From: Periplaneta americana
Taxonomy: Eukaryota > Arthropoda > Insecta > Blattodea > Blattidae
Assembly (NCBI RefSeq): GCF_040183065.1
Contig: NC_091119.1
Location: 69,561,392-69,625,391, forward strand
DNA: 64,000 nt
Direction: 5' to 3'
In this document: positions 1-11,635 of the stretch, in pieces
Position numbering within the stretch: the stretch's first letter is position 1
Layout of the letters: the number at the start of each line of letters is the position of its first letter
Position numbers and translations under genes: made by a program
The notes under the pieces: model-generated
The model's input: only the letters and a program-made list of their open reading frames with translations
Told to the model about the DNA's origin: nothing
The model's database searches: none

Positions 1-606
1 GTTCGAACGAATATGAGTTATTTGCTTCCGTTTTGAGCTTCGGTTTTACAGAAACTGGGCAAACTTGAACCAAACATAGCGCACGATGCTAGACTTGAGG
101 GTTTTAGGAGAGAAGTAACGCGTTTTCCGAACGAAATCTTACCTAGTAGGACAATGTCTATAATTATCTATGGATCAGAAGAAGACACGTTGAGTGGCCG
201 GTTAAATTAACTGATTTCAACCCACTAATTTCTTCTGAGACCACTTAAAGGCCGGAATGTATGGGAATAAACTAAAATATATTGAAACCCTGGGAGATGA
301 GATGAAACAAATCAATCTTGTGACTGAGAAAGACAATAGATAGTTTTTGTGATGCACTAGGACGTACATCAAATCCGTATACTATACCTCACATATCTAC
401 GCGAGTCATATCTCCGTCAGAATATTAGTAAAAATTGTAAAGTGACTTTTCTTTTAAATTGATTATAGGCCTGATTCTATACACCTTAAAAATATGCATT
501 AATAAATTCAGCAGTGTTTCAAATTAAAATTTCCACAACATGTAAAAAGTAAACACAGGGAACTTTATTGAAACAAGTTTGCCATACCATGTATACCTGA
601 ATATTT
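1..606. other. No recognisable feature
   Basis: AT-rich DNA with no coding signature, no clear terminal repeats and no simple repeat. I see nothing assignable here on either strand. Confidence 0.5.
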
Positions 607-804
607 GAATCGCTCCATGCAGAAAGGGGTTCAATCCAGCACGTAAAACATTTTTTTTATCATTTAAGAAACTGCTAGGTCAATAAACAACCGTGATTTT
701 TTTCATAAGCTTTGAACTCGTAATATAGTCTACAGAATGTTCTTTCTTTAATTTTCTCAAAACTAGGTCTAATGGACTGAAACCCTTTCTGCATGGGGCG
801 ATTC
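607..804. mobile_element. Short MITE with about 31-bp terminal inverted repeats
   Basis: The left end GAATCGCTCCATGCAG and its continuation is repeated inverted at the right end (GAATCGCCCCATGCAG on the minus strand), with about three differences over 31 bp. The 198-bp interior has no coding capacity. It contains the word TCTCAAAACTAGGT just inside the right end, also present at the same relative place in the MITE at 8479-8737. Superfamily not determined. Confidence 0.6.
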
Positions 805-1107
805 ATTTCCTATAAACTTAGGTGGAAATGGAATTTCAGGGTATATTCAGGGTGCGAATTAACGGGGGAAATGGGGGGGGGGGATTTCTCTTCTATTGGA
901 AAGTTATCCCCTCTCATAAATTCATATTAATATCCCTGCCAGTGATAACTTCTACCTTCTTCATAAAATATATTTTTTTAACACGAGTATACTTTATAAA
1001 GTATAAAGAAAGCAAAGAAGATAATATTTCTGTATTATTTATCAACACCGGCAAGCTGACAACAATCAATAACTTAAGAATTACCAATCTTATCTAAGCC
1101 TGCTCGT

Positions 1108-1195
1108 GGATATTATTATTATTATTATTATTATTATCATCATCATCATCATCAAGATGCAAGACAAGCAACTCAGTGCGACAAAGCGTTGAGCC

Positions 1196-1264
<69 letters not shown>
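1108..1264. repeat. ATT/ATC and AAT microsatellites
   Basis: Two trinucleotide tracts: (ATT)n passing into (ATC)n at about 1108-1155, and (AAT)n at about 1197-1264. The long poly-Asn reading frame here is an artefact of the repeat. Confidence 0.9.
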
Positions 1265-1486
1265 GTCTAATAATCTTCAACTTCAGGGTACAGGCCTCAA
1301 GGCTTGTTCCGACTTCAAATGATGTCATCTATCCATCGGGTTCTAATTCTTCCAACGCTTCTCCTACCAATAGGATTGTAATTGAGGAGGATTTTAGGAA
1401 GTCTTTAATATTCCATACGCTGAATATGTTCGTACCAGTTTTGTTTTTGTGCTTGTACCCGCTCATAAAGATTATACATATATATA

Positions 1487-1958
1487 CAGGGTGTTTTAAA
1501 AATACGGGGCATAATTTCAGGTTTCCTGATCAATGGATAGGTAGAGGTGGCCCAATTGCTTGGCCTCCACGCTCACCTGATCTGAACCCTCTCGATTTCT
1601 ACTTGTGGGGCCATTTAAAATCATTGGTTTATTCGTCTCCGGTGCCTGATTTGGAATCCCTTCGGAATCGAATTGTGGCATGTTCTGAGGACATACGCAA
1701 TACTCCTGGAGTTTGGGATCGTGTTCGCAGGTCAATGAGATATCGATGTGAGGTCTGTATTCAAGCAGGAGGTGGACATTTTGAACATCTTCTGTAATGA
1801 CAACGACCTGCGGAAAGAAAAACGTTCCGGTGAATTTCAATGTTGTGAAGGCCATAACTCGGAAATGAAGCATTTCCGGACACATGTTGTAATGAACGAT
1901 TGTCTACATGTGGGAAATACATACCTGAAATTATGCCCCGTATTTTTGAAACACCCTG
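1487..1958 (+). mobile_element. Deleted Tc1/mariner-type (IS630) element with transposase C-terminus
   Basis: Both ends are CAGGGTGTTTYAAAAATACG in inverted orientation, near-identical over about 37 bp, and are flanked by TA (1485-1486 and 1959-1960), the target duplication of the Tc1/mariner superfamily. The plus strand keeps only the transposase C-terminus: a WPPRSPDLNPLDFYLW block (third catalytic acid in SPD) through a GGGHFEHLL ending before the stop near 1797. At 472 bp, two thirds of an active element is missing, so this is a non-autonomous deletion derivative. Confidence 0.85.
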
Positions 1959-1996
1959 TATATATATAATCTATTGCGTATATCTTCACTACTTTT

Positions 1997-2260
1997 TTAT
2001 TTGTCTAATAGACCTAATGTGAGGCCTGCAACACTTCGAAGAAATTTCATTTCGCTGCTTTCTAATTTTCTCTTGTTACTTCTGTTTAATGTCCAATTTT
2101 CGCAGCCATAAGTGAGTAATGAGACTGCAAGCGTTTTGTAAAATTTTAGTTGTGTTTCAGGTAACGTTTTATTTTTTAGTGTTCTTATAATATTCTTCCA
2201 CACATACTTTGAAATCTATTTATTTTTATATCCACGTCTTGTTCTTTTAAATATGTAACA
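1997..2260 (-). pseudogene. Non-LTR retrotransposon fragment, region after the RT domain
   Basis: The minus strand reads KFYKTLAVSLLTYGCENWTL and KRKLESSEMKFLRSVAG, the block that follows reverse transcriptase in many insect endonuclease/RT LINEs. It is a short 5'-truncated piece without catalytic motifs. It lies next to an AAT/ATT tract, which may derive from a LINE tail. Confidence 0.65.
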
Positions 2261-2261
2261 C

Positions 2262-2265
2262 CAAC

Positions 2266-2354
<89 letters not shown>
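2262..2354. repeat. AAT tract fused head-on to ATT tract
   Basis: (AAT)n switches to (ATT)n near 2296, making a self-complementary simple repeat able to fold into a hairpin. It borders the LINE fragment on its left. Confidence 0.85.
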
Positions 2355-2355
<1 letters not shown>

Positions 2356-2537
2356 TTATGCATGGTATTCTCTATATAGAATTCTATCCCCCGTCATCAG
2401 AAATCTTAATTCGTACCCTGGGTATATTTCTTTCAAAATGTGAACTCTAGTGGCACCTTTGAGATAATTTCTCTTAGAGAAGAAATTAGCAAATTTACTT
2501 TAAGCAGCAAACAATCAATGCTTGTCCAGCTTTTATC

Positions 2538-2785
2538 ATATGAGGCGCTCAGCGCACAAATGGCCCAACCCACAAAATTAATTATATTTCCACTTTATCT
2601 CTTTGTAACAGTGCGCGCAATGCGATACACAAACGAAGTTAGTGCTGAAATCTCATCTAAAAACTGAGAATTGTGATTAGACCGATTTACACTTTGAAGA
2701 GAATTATATGAGTAGCTCTTTAAAGCAATAAACTGAATGTGCAAATTTTGTGGGTTAGGCCATTTGTGCGCTGAGCGCCTCATAT
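2538..2785. mobile_element. MITE with about 44-bp inverted repeats
   Basis: The left end ATATGAGGCGCTCAGCGCAC extends for about 44 bp and recurs inverted at the right end with one or two changes. The terminal repeat itself holds a palindrome, GGCGCTCAGCGC, so each end can also form a small hairpin. Length 248 bp, no coding content, target duplication unclear, superfamily unknown. Confidence 0.7.
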
Positions 2786-3029
2786 AAGAGGCGGAATCGC
2801 TAATAAGTTATTGTAACTATCATATTTAGAAATAATTCCCCCGGCCACAGAATACCCACAGCTTCATTGAGCAGATTTGCTATATTTTTGTTATTTCGCT
2901 TTTCTAAAACGTCGCAATGTAAATAAATCCATTCAGTAAATTGTTCACTTAACAAACTAATGACTACTTTGCCAATTGTCTTCTTTAATAATTGTGACCT
3001 CATCAATGCACATTGGGCCGGAAAAAAAG

Positions 3030-3450
<421 letters not shown>

Positions 3451-4064
3451 GATGCCCGGAAGTTTTTCCACTGAGAAAATAGTCCATATCTGGTCTTTGA
3501 TCAAAGCTCACTTCGGGCAATAAAGCCCAGGAGCCCAGAGAAAAGAAAATGGTCGGATTCGCTCAGACATTATTTAAATACAAGCGTGGGAAGTTTTACT
3601 GCTTAGAATAATAAGGGCCTTGAGGTTGCTCCCCTTCAGGATCACACATCTTTGTTGTTACTAATCGCTCCGACGATCTTGGTATTTAAACACTAAAGGC
3701 ACACTTGCAATTAAGTGAGGTTGGGTTTCCTTACCCATTGTTATACATAACAAATAACCTTGAACTTTACCGAGTAGCTTACTCCATCATACATTTAATT
3801 TACCGCTTCTGGAATAAAAGTGGCTCACACTCTACTCATTCCTTCGCCCCGAAGTCGGATAATAAGATGAAAATATGTGACACAGTTTTAATAAAATTCT
3901 TCTGTCCAATTGCAATAGAAGTAACAAAGGTTTGGGATCAATCAACCAATAATTGTGTGCATTCGTATACTGTGCATCTGGTTGTGTTGCATCCCTGTTT
4001 CCCCCTCCCGTTTCTGCTGGCAAAGGCCAGTGGCTGTACTGTTAGGCGGATTAGGCCTGTCTTA

Positions 4065-4392
4065 CAAGCAAACATTCTGATGGGGGCAGATAAAAGAGTT
4101 ATTTTTTTTCCTTCCACCATGTTAATAATGCCAAAACAAGTGCTTATACAAATTTTGGTCACTCGAGCGCAATTATGAGGGCCGTAAAGGAATAAGTTCG
4201 CCAGAAGTTAAGTTAACAGAAACAAAACACAATCTTACTGGAAAATTTTATTGGAACAGACACAGCAATTGTTGAGCTATTTTTCAATATATTTTCCATC
4301 AGAATTGAGACATTGATCATATCCTGGGATCGACAGAGAGGTGCAGACGGCTGTCAAACGCTGGTTCCGATCTCAGGCTGCTGACTTCTACG
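4065..4392. mobile_element. Left half of a palindromic mariner-derived MITE, interrupted by a hAT element
   Basis: It begins CAAGCAAACATTCTGATGGG, like the intact copy at 48157-48764. From 4220 to 4340 the minus strand reads a mariner transposase C-terminus (YDQCLNSDGKYIEK then stop). From about 4338 the plus strand reads the same region in the opposite orientation (VKRWFRSQAADFY), up to the hAT insertion point. The remainder continues after the hAT element at 5808. Confidence 0.7.
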
Positions 4393-5260
4393 TAGAGATG
4401 GGTAAAAAATAACACAACAGTTATTTTGGAACTGTTCCGGTCTCGGAACTGTTGCAAAAATGAACAGTAGGTCGGAACCTCCTGTTCCGAAATAACAGTG
4501 TTCCGACTCCGAGCTGCTCACTTGCCCAGCTGTTGCGGGCTCGCAGTACCGCGTTGCACAAGGTATGTTCCGACTCCGAGATAACAGTCGGAACGTCGGA
4601 GCTTGTTCCGATGAACCAACGACAGCTGCAGTTACACTGTTCTCGTTGTTCTTTATGTTATACTTGGAACTTCGTTGGATGAAGTTGGTACTTGAAACTC
4701 TCACGTGGTTGGAGGGGGGCGCAAGGAAATTAAAATCCTTGCGGTGGCGCAAACTTTAATATCAAGACTGGCCAATCATCTGTAATGTTATAGTAAGTAT
4801 TTAATAATCTGTAATATTCATTCCCGCTTTATGGTTTATTTCACCATTAGTTGACTAATTCTGTTTTATAAACATTCTACAAAGTCATAAAGTACGCATA
4901 CTATTATTAATTCATTGATCAGCTGATTTTATACAAAGGTTAAAGTCGTAAAAGGTAATGAGTGGTTTAGTTACAATGTCTGTATGTCGTTTGTTGAGGT
5001 TAAGTCTGACAAGCACAAGTTTTTGTGCTATCTTCTCTGTTATCAAAGAACGACAAAAATGTTGTAGCATTATTTGTTGGAAACTACCCATATAAGTACT
5101 GATTTGGAGAGCGAGGTTTAATGCGAAGTTTAAATTACACTTTGGTAAAGATGCGATTCCAACATTTTACTAACCCACTGCGAGGTTTCCAGGTTTCAGC
5201 ACTGCCAATATATATCTTTTTTATTTATGAAATTGTAATATATATATATATATATATATA

Positions 5261-5312
<52 letters not shown>

Positions 5313-5807
5313 ACTGTGCATAAGGAAAAGTAAAAATAAAAATTAATGATTTGTTTTTTTTTATTATGTAATAGAGAGAACAGAAATTACATACCATATG
5401 TTTTAAATGTTATGTTATTTTTTTTTAGTTGGCTACCATGTCTTTATAACTTTATGTACGAAAACAAAGTGTTGTATTCTGTCCTTGTAGTCAACAGCTG
5501 TGTAATTACTAACATTAAGCTTTTGAGTTCTGTCCGCATGCACAGCAATTTTCCAAAATCGATTCGAATGTGCATTGCAGTGCCATCTATAGATAAGAAT
5601 GTGTACTATGTCCTGCCTATGAGTGCTCCAGTGTGAGCAGCATGGTGAAGAGGGAGAGTACTGTACCGTTCGTTTGAACGACTCAACGACTCCGACTCAT
5701 CACCACTGGTGACTGTTATTTCGGAACTGTTATTTGGAACATAGTATTTTTTCGGAACCGGAACAGTCGGAACTGTTCCGGGAAAAGAACAACTTCGCCC
5801 ATCACTA
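4393..5807. mobile_element. Non-autonomous hAT element with 8-bp target duplication
   Basis: Left end TAGAGATGGGTAAA and right end (minus strand) TAGTGATGGGCGAA form hAT-type terminal repeats. CTTCTACG is duplicated exactly on both sides (4385-4392 and 5808-5815), the 8-bp duplication expected of hAT. Many copies of GGAAC-GTTCC words in both orientations lie inside each end, as expected for subterminal transposase-binding repeats. I see no transposase. An internal (TA)n(TTA)n tract sits at about 5239-5311. The target was the mariner-derived palindrome. Confidence 0.85.
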
Positions 5808-5860
5808 CTTCTACGACACAAGGATACAAAAATTGATCCCATGGAATGATAAGGCTGCCA
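5808..5860 (+). mobile_element. Right remnant of the interrupted mariner-derived palindrome
   Basis: After removing the hAT element the plus strand continues the mariner C-terminus as YDTRIQKLIPWNDK. Similarity is lost after about 5850, so the right arm present in the sister copy near 48500-48764 is missing here. Confidence 0.6.
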
Positions 5861-6537
5861 AAAATGACACCTATAATGTACAAACTAAAGTGTTACATTT
5901 TATGCTCCTAGTAAAACATTCTAATAATTTCTTACATGTGAAAAATTGCAACTTACCTGTTTACAACAGTATTGACATAGAATTATTTTTCCATGTGTTG
6001 TGAACGCTGGACCACTATTTACCCACTGTTTGTAAAGTGAACTCAATGAAGACGGTCATTTCGCATTTCGCCATGTAAGATTTTTTCACTTAATACTCCA
6101 GCGAGGAAGAACTGAACTAACCCAATAATTAAAATGTAACATTGCAAAATAAAAACTATAACTGTTTTGTGTTCCATTGTTGGAAAGTAATGCCGCTATT
6201 ACAAACATCCTCAGATGTGATGCCAACCAGGATGAACAGATTGGGCGATATTTCGCCGTTTGGGCTCCATAAAAAAAAGATTTTGCGACCCATTTTTAAA
6301 GAATTGTGACTATCGCCATTTGGGCGACTTTTGCTTGGAATTTTGCCAAATTTGGGTGACATAGAAAAAGTCACGCAATCGTTTATTTTATTTTACTTTA
6401 CTTTAGCAGTGTCTCCATGCCCTATGATTTTTAAAAACACACACTCTATAATTCAAATTATCATTGTTGTTATTAGTATTGTGAGTGGCGCCAACTTTTG
6501 GAAAACATTGGGTGGGCTGAAACACTAGTTATAAGTT

Positions 6538-6541
6538 ATAA

Positions 6542-6576
<35 letters not shown>

Positions 6577-6580
6577 ATCT

Positions 6581-6630
<50 letters not shown>
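6538..6630. repeat. AAAT and AAT microsatellites
   Basis: (AAAT)n at about 6538-6578 and (AAT)n at about 6586-6629, on the left border of the LINE fragment. Confidence 0.9.
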
Positions 6631-7980
6631 GCTTCATTAGACCACAAAACTCTTGCAATCATAAAAGATACACGGACAAATGCAAATTCTAAAGTTAAGT
6701 TTATGGGGGAAATTTCAGAACTTTCCGAAGTAAAAACAGGAATAAGACAAGAAGATGGACTCTTTCCATTACTTTTCAACAATGTACTTGAAAAAGTAAT
6801 ACACGTGGCTAACGAAAACGACAGGCTTCGGCACGAATCTTAGTCACGTGATTATCATGATCTAGTCATGGCCATCTTGACACTCGCCTAATATAAATAT
6901 ATGTTCAAAGTTCTAAAAAAACAAAGGGATTCCTATATTAAACTCATGCTAAATGTGCATTTATATATAAACTCGTTCAATGTTGGCAGCCACGGTAATA
7001 CAAGAGTGACTTAAACAAAAAACAATCCTCAAAATTAATCAACCAGTCACATTAGGCAGAGGAAAATTAAAGAGAGATTGCCTAGCAACTGCAGACGACT
7101 TAGCAATTTTACCTCATGACGTCACAACAGCTGAAAAACAGACTGAACTGTTAAAAGAAAATAGAAGAAAAAAGAGAAAACGCAAAAAAAAAAAAAAAAA
7201 TCGCGGAGAAAATCGGTCTCCGGATATCCTTTGAAAAAAACAGAATACTTTACCTGGAAGCACCAAAATATATGGAAACCAAATATAGTAAAATTAAACG
7301 AGTCCCACAATGTAAATACCTCGGCGAAATGATTGAGAAAATGAAGTTGAAACAAAAACGAACGAAATTACATGTCAAAAAATGGAGACAGCATTTCGGC
7401 TCACTGAAAATATTTACAATATAAAGTGCATACCCAAACATACAAAATTAAAACATTATAAACACGTCATTAAACCAGAAAGTCTCTTGAAACGTTAATT
7501 TTGAATAGAAAAGCAGATGTCGAAAACATTGAGAAAAGAAAATGCAAAATCTTAAGGAAAATTTTAGGCCCAAAAGTCATAGGTGAAACAATACAGACCG
7601 AAAGGTAAACAAGAAAAAGAAACACAGATACTTATAGTGACATTAGAAAAAAAAAAAAAGGTTAAAATTTTACGGACATATCAAAGGAATGAACTCCGAC
7701 AGACTCACAAAACAAATAGTTGAATTTTATGAAAATAAGAGTAAAGCACAAACAGATACTATAAAATGGATTACCGAAATAAAAAAAATTACTTAAAATA
7801 GCAGAAATCACACAAGAAGACACCTTAAACAGAGAGATCTTTGGAATCAAAGTTCATAAAATGACAAAGAAGAAAAACCGACGAAAAAGACTGGAACAAC
7901 GTGGACTGAAGAGAGGAAAGAAGCCCACAGCCAAAGAATGAGAGAACTACGGGCAAAGAAACGTTGTAAGTACTTTGCAT
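6631..7980 (+). pseudogene. Degenerate LINE reverse transcriptase, C-terminal half
   Basis: The plus strand reads KTGIRQEDGLFPLLFNNVLE (RT motif B region) near 6737. Near 7095 comes TADDLAIL, the catalytic YADD box with its Tyr changed to Thr. ISFEKTEYF follows, then KFYGHIKGMNSDRLTKQI near 7670. Several frameshifts and an A-run at 7184-7200 break the frame, so it cannot be active. It belongs to the insect endonuclease/RT LINE type also seen at 49660-50560. Confidence 0.7.
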
Positions 7981-8005
7981 AGTACTAAATGGGCTTATTC
8001 GTAAT

Positions 8006-8007
<2 letters not shown>

Positions 8008-8069
<62 letters not shown>
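8008..8069. repeat. AAT microsatellite
   Basis: (AAT)n on the right border of the LINE fragment, probably its expanded 3' tail. Confidence 0.85.
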
Positions 8070-8070
<1 letters not shown>

Positions 8071-8478
8071 GACAAATTATTGGGTGGGCTCAGGCCCCAC
8101 AGGCCCATATAAGTTGGCGCCACTGAGTATTACTAATGTTTTATGTATATTTATTTTTCTTGTTTTATTTTCCTCGCAAAATGTTAAATACTGCTGCATT
8201 TCGAATAACTCTTCTCCAGTTCTCGCCCAGGTGAGTAAGTACGTGAGTTGGATAGTTGCTTCCAGAGCTTTGTTATGACACGACGCCGACATTATTATGT
8301 TGTTCAGTCAACTGTCCCAAGACAGGTCTGAACCTCAAAAGTGATACCAAGAAGGCACCAATTATGAGGCAACTAGGCCAGGAGATAACGGGATAGAGTG
8401 GCCAGTTTCTTTGCCCCTCCATTGCATACATCGCCGACTAGCTACATAATACACTAGTCAGACTTCAGATGCACACAA

Positions 8479-8737
8479 ACAATTGAGGGGCTTAGAACAA
8501 AAAGCAGGTAAGTGACATTATTTTAAAAAATGAGGTAAGTGCGGGTTGTGACAGCCCAAAAGGATGTTTCTTTGTGATAAAATCAGGTAAGTGATCACAC
8601 TGTGCAGTGCTGCAATATGGGCATCATTTCACCAGACTAGTGTATAATATTCCATTGCATGTAGAACTTTAACTGTAATTTCCTCAAAACTAGGTTTCCG
8701 TCACTTACCTGTTTTTTGTTCTAAGCCCCTCAATTGT
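8479..8737. mobile_element. MITE with 38-bp inverted repeats and repeated splice-donor words
   Basis: Both ends start ACAATTGAGGGGCTTAGAAC and match over 38 bp with one change. AGGTAAGTG, a perfect metazoan 5' splice-site consensus, occurs on the plus strand at 8506, 8533 and 8585, and on the minus strand at 8702-8710 inside the right terminal repeat. There is no coding capacity. It shares a TCTCAAAACTAGGT-type core with the MITE at 607-804. Confidence 0.75.
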
Positions 8738-10037
8738 TCTTCCTCTGACACATATCACCAAGTGAGATGTACTGCCTGATAATGTATGTTCATATCAACC
8801 AGAACTTCAATCAGAGGATAGAGATTATTATACGAGTAGTCAATAACAGTGCCATAGCATAGTCTGTGTGTAATAGTACCCATTCAGAATTCAAATACCG
8901 CCAACCAGTGATGCCAACTTGTCAGCCACTCATTCTGGTACACACCAACACTTCTAAATTATGGCATTTTATGGTACGGAAAAAATTAAATTAAATACAT
9001 AAGAACAGTTTACTGTGTACTGCAATTTATTCCTTTTAACGTAATTATAATTATAATTATACGAACAGATATAATTATTTGATAACATATTTTCTTAATG
9101 AAATTATGTTTTTAACTGAATATAGGCCTATTCCTGTATATGGAAAAACCTAAACATTTGAAGTATGTAACACATGGTCTACAAAATATCAAATCAGAAA
9201 TTTGTTAATAATGTTTATGAAGTATGGTAGGAAAGGTTTCACTGTAGTTTCGTGTTCATTTGATTTCATGTGGTTGCGTATAACAGAAATATCTGCCCTA
9301 TCGAATCATTACACAGTTTACAACGGATCTTGAATACATCCTGCTTGTCAGGGCCCAACCAGAGCTTCAAGTCACACTAAATACATTTTCCAGACAGATG
9401 TATTTGAAGGGGTAGTCCTGTTTCTTGGCCAACATAGTCCCCAAATCTTCAGTAGATTTCTTTCTCTGGGGCTGCATGAAGATCGGCAGTAGCAAGCAAG
9501 AAAAAGCTCGTTGCAAGGATTCACACAGCTGTAATATATATATGAGAGCAGGGATTGGGTAACTTGCAGTGAGAGGTCAAACAGATGCTGAAGGTTGTGT
9601 TTGTGCGAGAGGCGGACATTTTCAGCATCTGCTACGATAGACAACTAACAATTTAAATTATCTTGTCTAAAGCAGACGGATCCATTGGAAGTGAAATCAG
9701 TACAGGTAAGTGATATTTTCGTGCAACCCAAAAGCAGGAGTGAATTAAAAAATTTGTTTTAACATTTTGTAGCAAATAAGATCCTCAATCACCTCCTTAA
9801 GGATTGATCTCACCTGTTACACCCTATATATGGAGTTGCATAATAGAATACCTTCTGTTTAGGTTGGTAGCCCTGAAAATGGAGCAAGTTCTGAGGAAAT
9901 GGCATAGAAATCTGTATCTTAGATTATATCTACTCCAGCTATATAGGGACACTACTTGGGGGTGGCAGTGTGAGCATAAATTTAACAGTCTTCACAGTGA
10001 TGACATAGTTTTCCTAGAGTGGGCTTACTCTCTTATA
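8738..10037. other. No gene recognised
   Basis: AT-rich sequence. A single AGGTAAGTG near 9704 followed by CAACCCAAAAG resembles part of the 8479 MITE and may be a fragment. A minus-strand frame near 9372-9480 has protein-like composition but no family I recognise. Confidence 0.4.
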
Positions 10038-10778
10038 CAGAGTGATTCAAAACCTCTGCGACAAACTCTAAGTGGTGATAGATCTAACAATAAGGAACCC
10101 TTTTTGTTAAACAACCTTTGTCTTTTGACGCGTCGTTTCGAAGTTATCGTTGAAAATGTTTTTGCGCGGGCGTACGTCAATGTATGCGAATTTGTGCACC
10201 CCTGTTTGTTTGTTGAGATGTTTGTAAGAGACGAGAAGGGTTGCTGTTGTTTGTTTACGTTTAATGTTCAATACCTTTTCCTTTCAGTTCAGTCTAATCA
10301 TCAATTGACAATGAATGTCTACACTTTTCCCGACTTAGCCGACATGGTAATGTGTTATGGGGAGGCTCGCGGAAACGGAAGAAGAGCTCTCCACATATAC
10401 CAACACCAGTTTCAAAACAGAAATCACCCTCACCACACAATGTTTGCTCGACTTTATCAGCGTCTTAGAGACGATGGGTCTCTTCGTTCCCGGTCGCATT
10501 GGTGGAAGACAGCGTAGACATCCATTCTCAATTGACGATTACACTGAACTGAAAGGAAAAGGTATTGAACATTAAACGTAAACAAACAACAGCAACCCTT
10601 CACGTCTCTTACAAACATCTCAACAAACAAACAGGGATGCATACATTCGCATACATTGACGTACGCCCGCGCAAAAACATTTTCAACGATAACTTCGAAA
10701 CGATGCGTCAAAAGACATAGGTTGTTTAACAAAAAGGATTCCTTATTGTTAGATCTATCACCCCTCAGAGTTTGTATA
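10038..10778. mobile_element. Palindromic element with about 260-bp arms around an HTH coding fragment
   Basis: 10062-10323 and 10514-10774 are near-identical inverted repeats. Examples are GTGATAGATCTAACAATAAG at the outer side and AACTGAAAGGAAAAGGTATT at the inner side. The left end is preceded by TA and CAGAGTGATTC, in the style of IS630/Tc1 ends. Between the arms lies about 190 bp holding an HTH-like coding fragment. The right arm abuts another element end at 10779, so its outermost bases seem lost. Confidence 0.75.
10311..10517 (+). pseudogene. DUF4817-like helix-turn-helix fragment of an IS630-type transposase
   Basis: From the ATG at 10311 the frame gives about 68 residues. They include DMVMCYGEARGNGRRALHIY and NRNHPHHTMFARLYQRLRDD, which fit the helix-turn-helix (DUF4817) domain found at the N-terminus of many insect Tc1/IS630-like transposases. 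No DDE catalytic domain follows; the frame stops where the right inverted arm begins. It could bind element ends if expressed, but that is only inference. Confidence 0.6.
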
Positions 10779-11000
10779 CAGGGTGGAAGCGATATAATCC
10801 TGCATATTGAAAGGAGGGATAGATGAGATGAAAATAAACAAAAAATCTATTACATGTTTTGAGATTAAGTACGTGATTAATTAAATAATTGCGTCGAAAG
10901 TTTAAACTCGTTGGCAACGTCGCAACGCCCAGAATTCCGTACGGAGGCATTGAACTCGTCCGAACTGAGATGTAAACAAAAGGCTACGTATTGCAAAATC
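10779..11000 (+). mobile_element. One end of an unidentified TA-flanked element
   Basis: TA followed by CAGGGTGGAAGCGATATAAT has the form of several other element ends in this window (1487, 29904, 33925). I could not find the partner end, so the length is approximate. Confidence 0.4.
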
Positions 11001-11635
11001 AAGCGTCTGTTTCTGCCCGGGTTTTTCTCGACCAAATTTAAAATCTCTTCCCTGTCAAAAATTTCGTCAGTCGTTATAGACCCCGATTGCGAAATATTGG
11101 AATTATGCTGTACGTCTCATATACCAGCTAGCAGACAGAGGTGAATATCTCTGCTCTAGATAATGAATGAATTTATTAATGACATAGCTATTAAGTCCCA
11201 AGTTGGGCAAAGGCCACTTGTGCTGCGGCGGGGACCCCTTTACAGGAGTGGCTCATGAGCAGAGAGAGCATTTGGTGTACGTAAACCGTTGAGTTAACTC
11301 CTACATGCACTATATCGTAATGTATTAGGGAGCAAGGAAGGGAGGGGGTGAATGTCTTCGTGTCGCTACAATAACGACGACTGGAGTACAGTTCCTGCAG
11401 CAAATTATCTTTACTAGTCAGTAATTTCACTTTGTAATATTAAATAACCTAATGTTTATATTGTACATTTAATTACAACATGCATAGTTATGTGTTACAT
11501 GATATTAATGTAGCTACATAAGAACAATATATTGTATATCAATACAACAATATAGAAAACATAGTATTTTACTTTGTACTACTTTGCTCTTCTTCATAAC
11601 TGCATTTGTTACAGTTACGACAATATACTTCTTTA

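Larger units (their letters stand above)
6483..8125. mobile_element. hAT-ended element enclosing LINE sequence
   Basis: The left end GAGTGGCGCCAACTT and the right end (minus strand) CAGTGGCGCCAACTT are inverted repeats, followed on both sides by a GGGTGGGCT-like block. The flanking octamers AGTATTGT and AGTATTAC agree at six of eight positions, consistent with an old hAT duplication. The interior is almost wholly an old LINE fragment flanked by AAT tracts. Confidence 0.6.

Noticed and set aside
1189-1330. Poly-asparagine protein
   Set aside because: The Asn run is an AAT microsatellite; the downstream part is the Tc1-like fragment in frame by chance.
9372-9644. Host gene exon on the minus strand
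   Set aside because: The composition looks protein-like but I recognise no family, and splice sites cannot be fixed.
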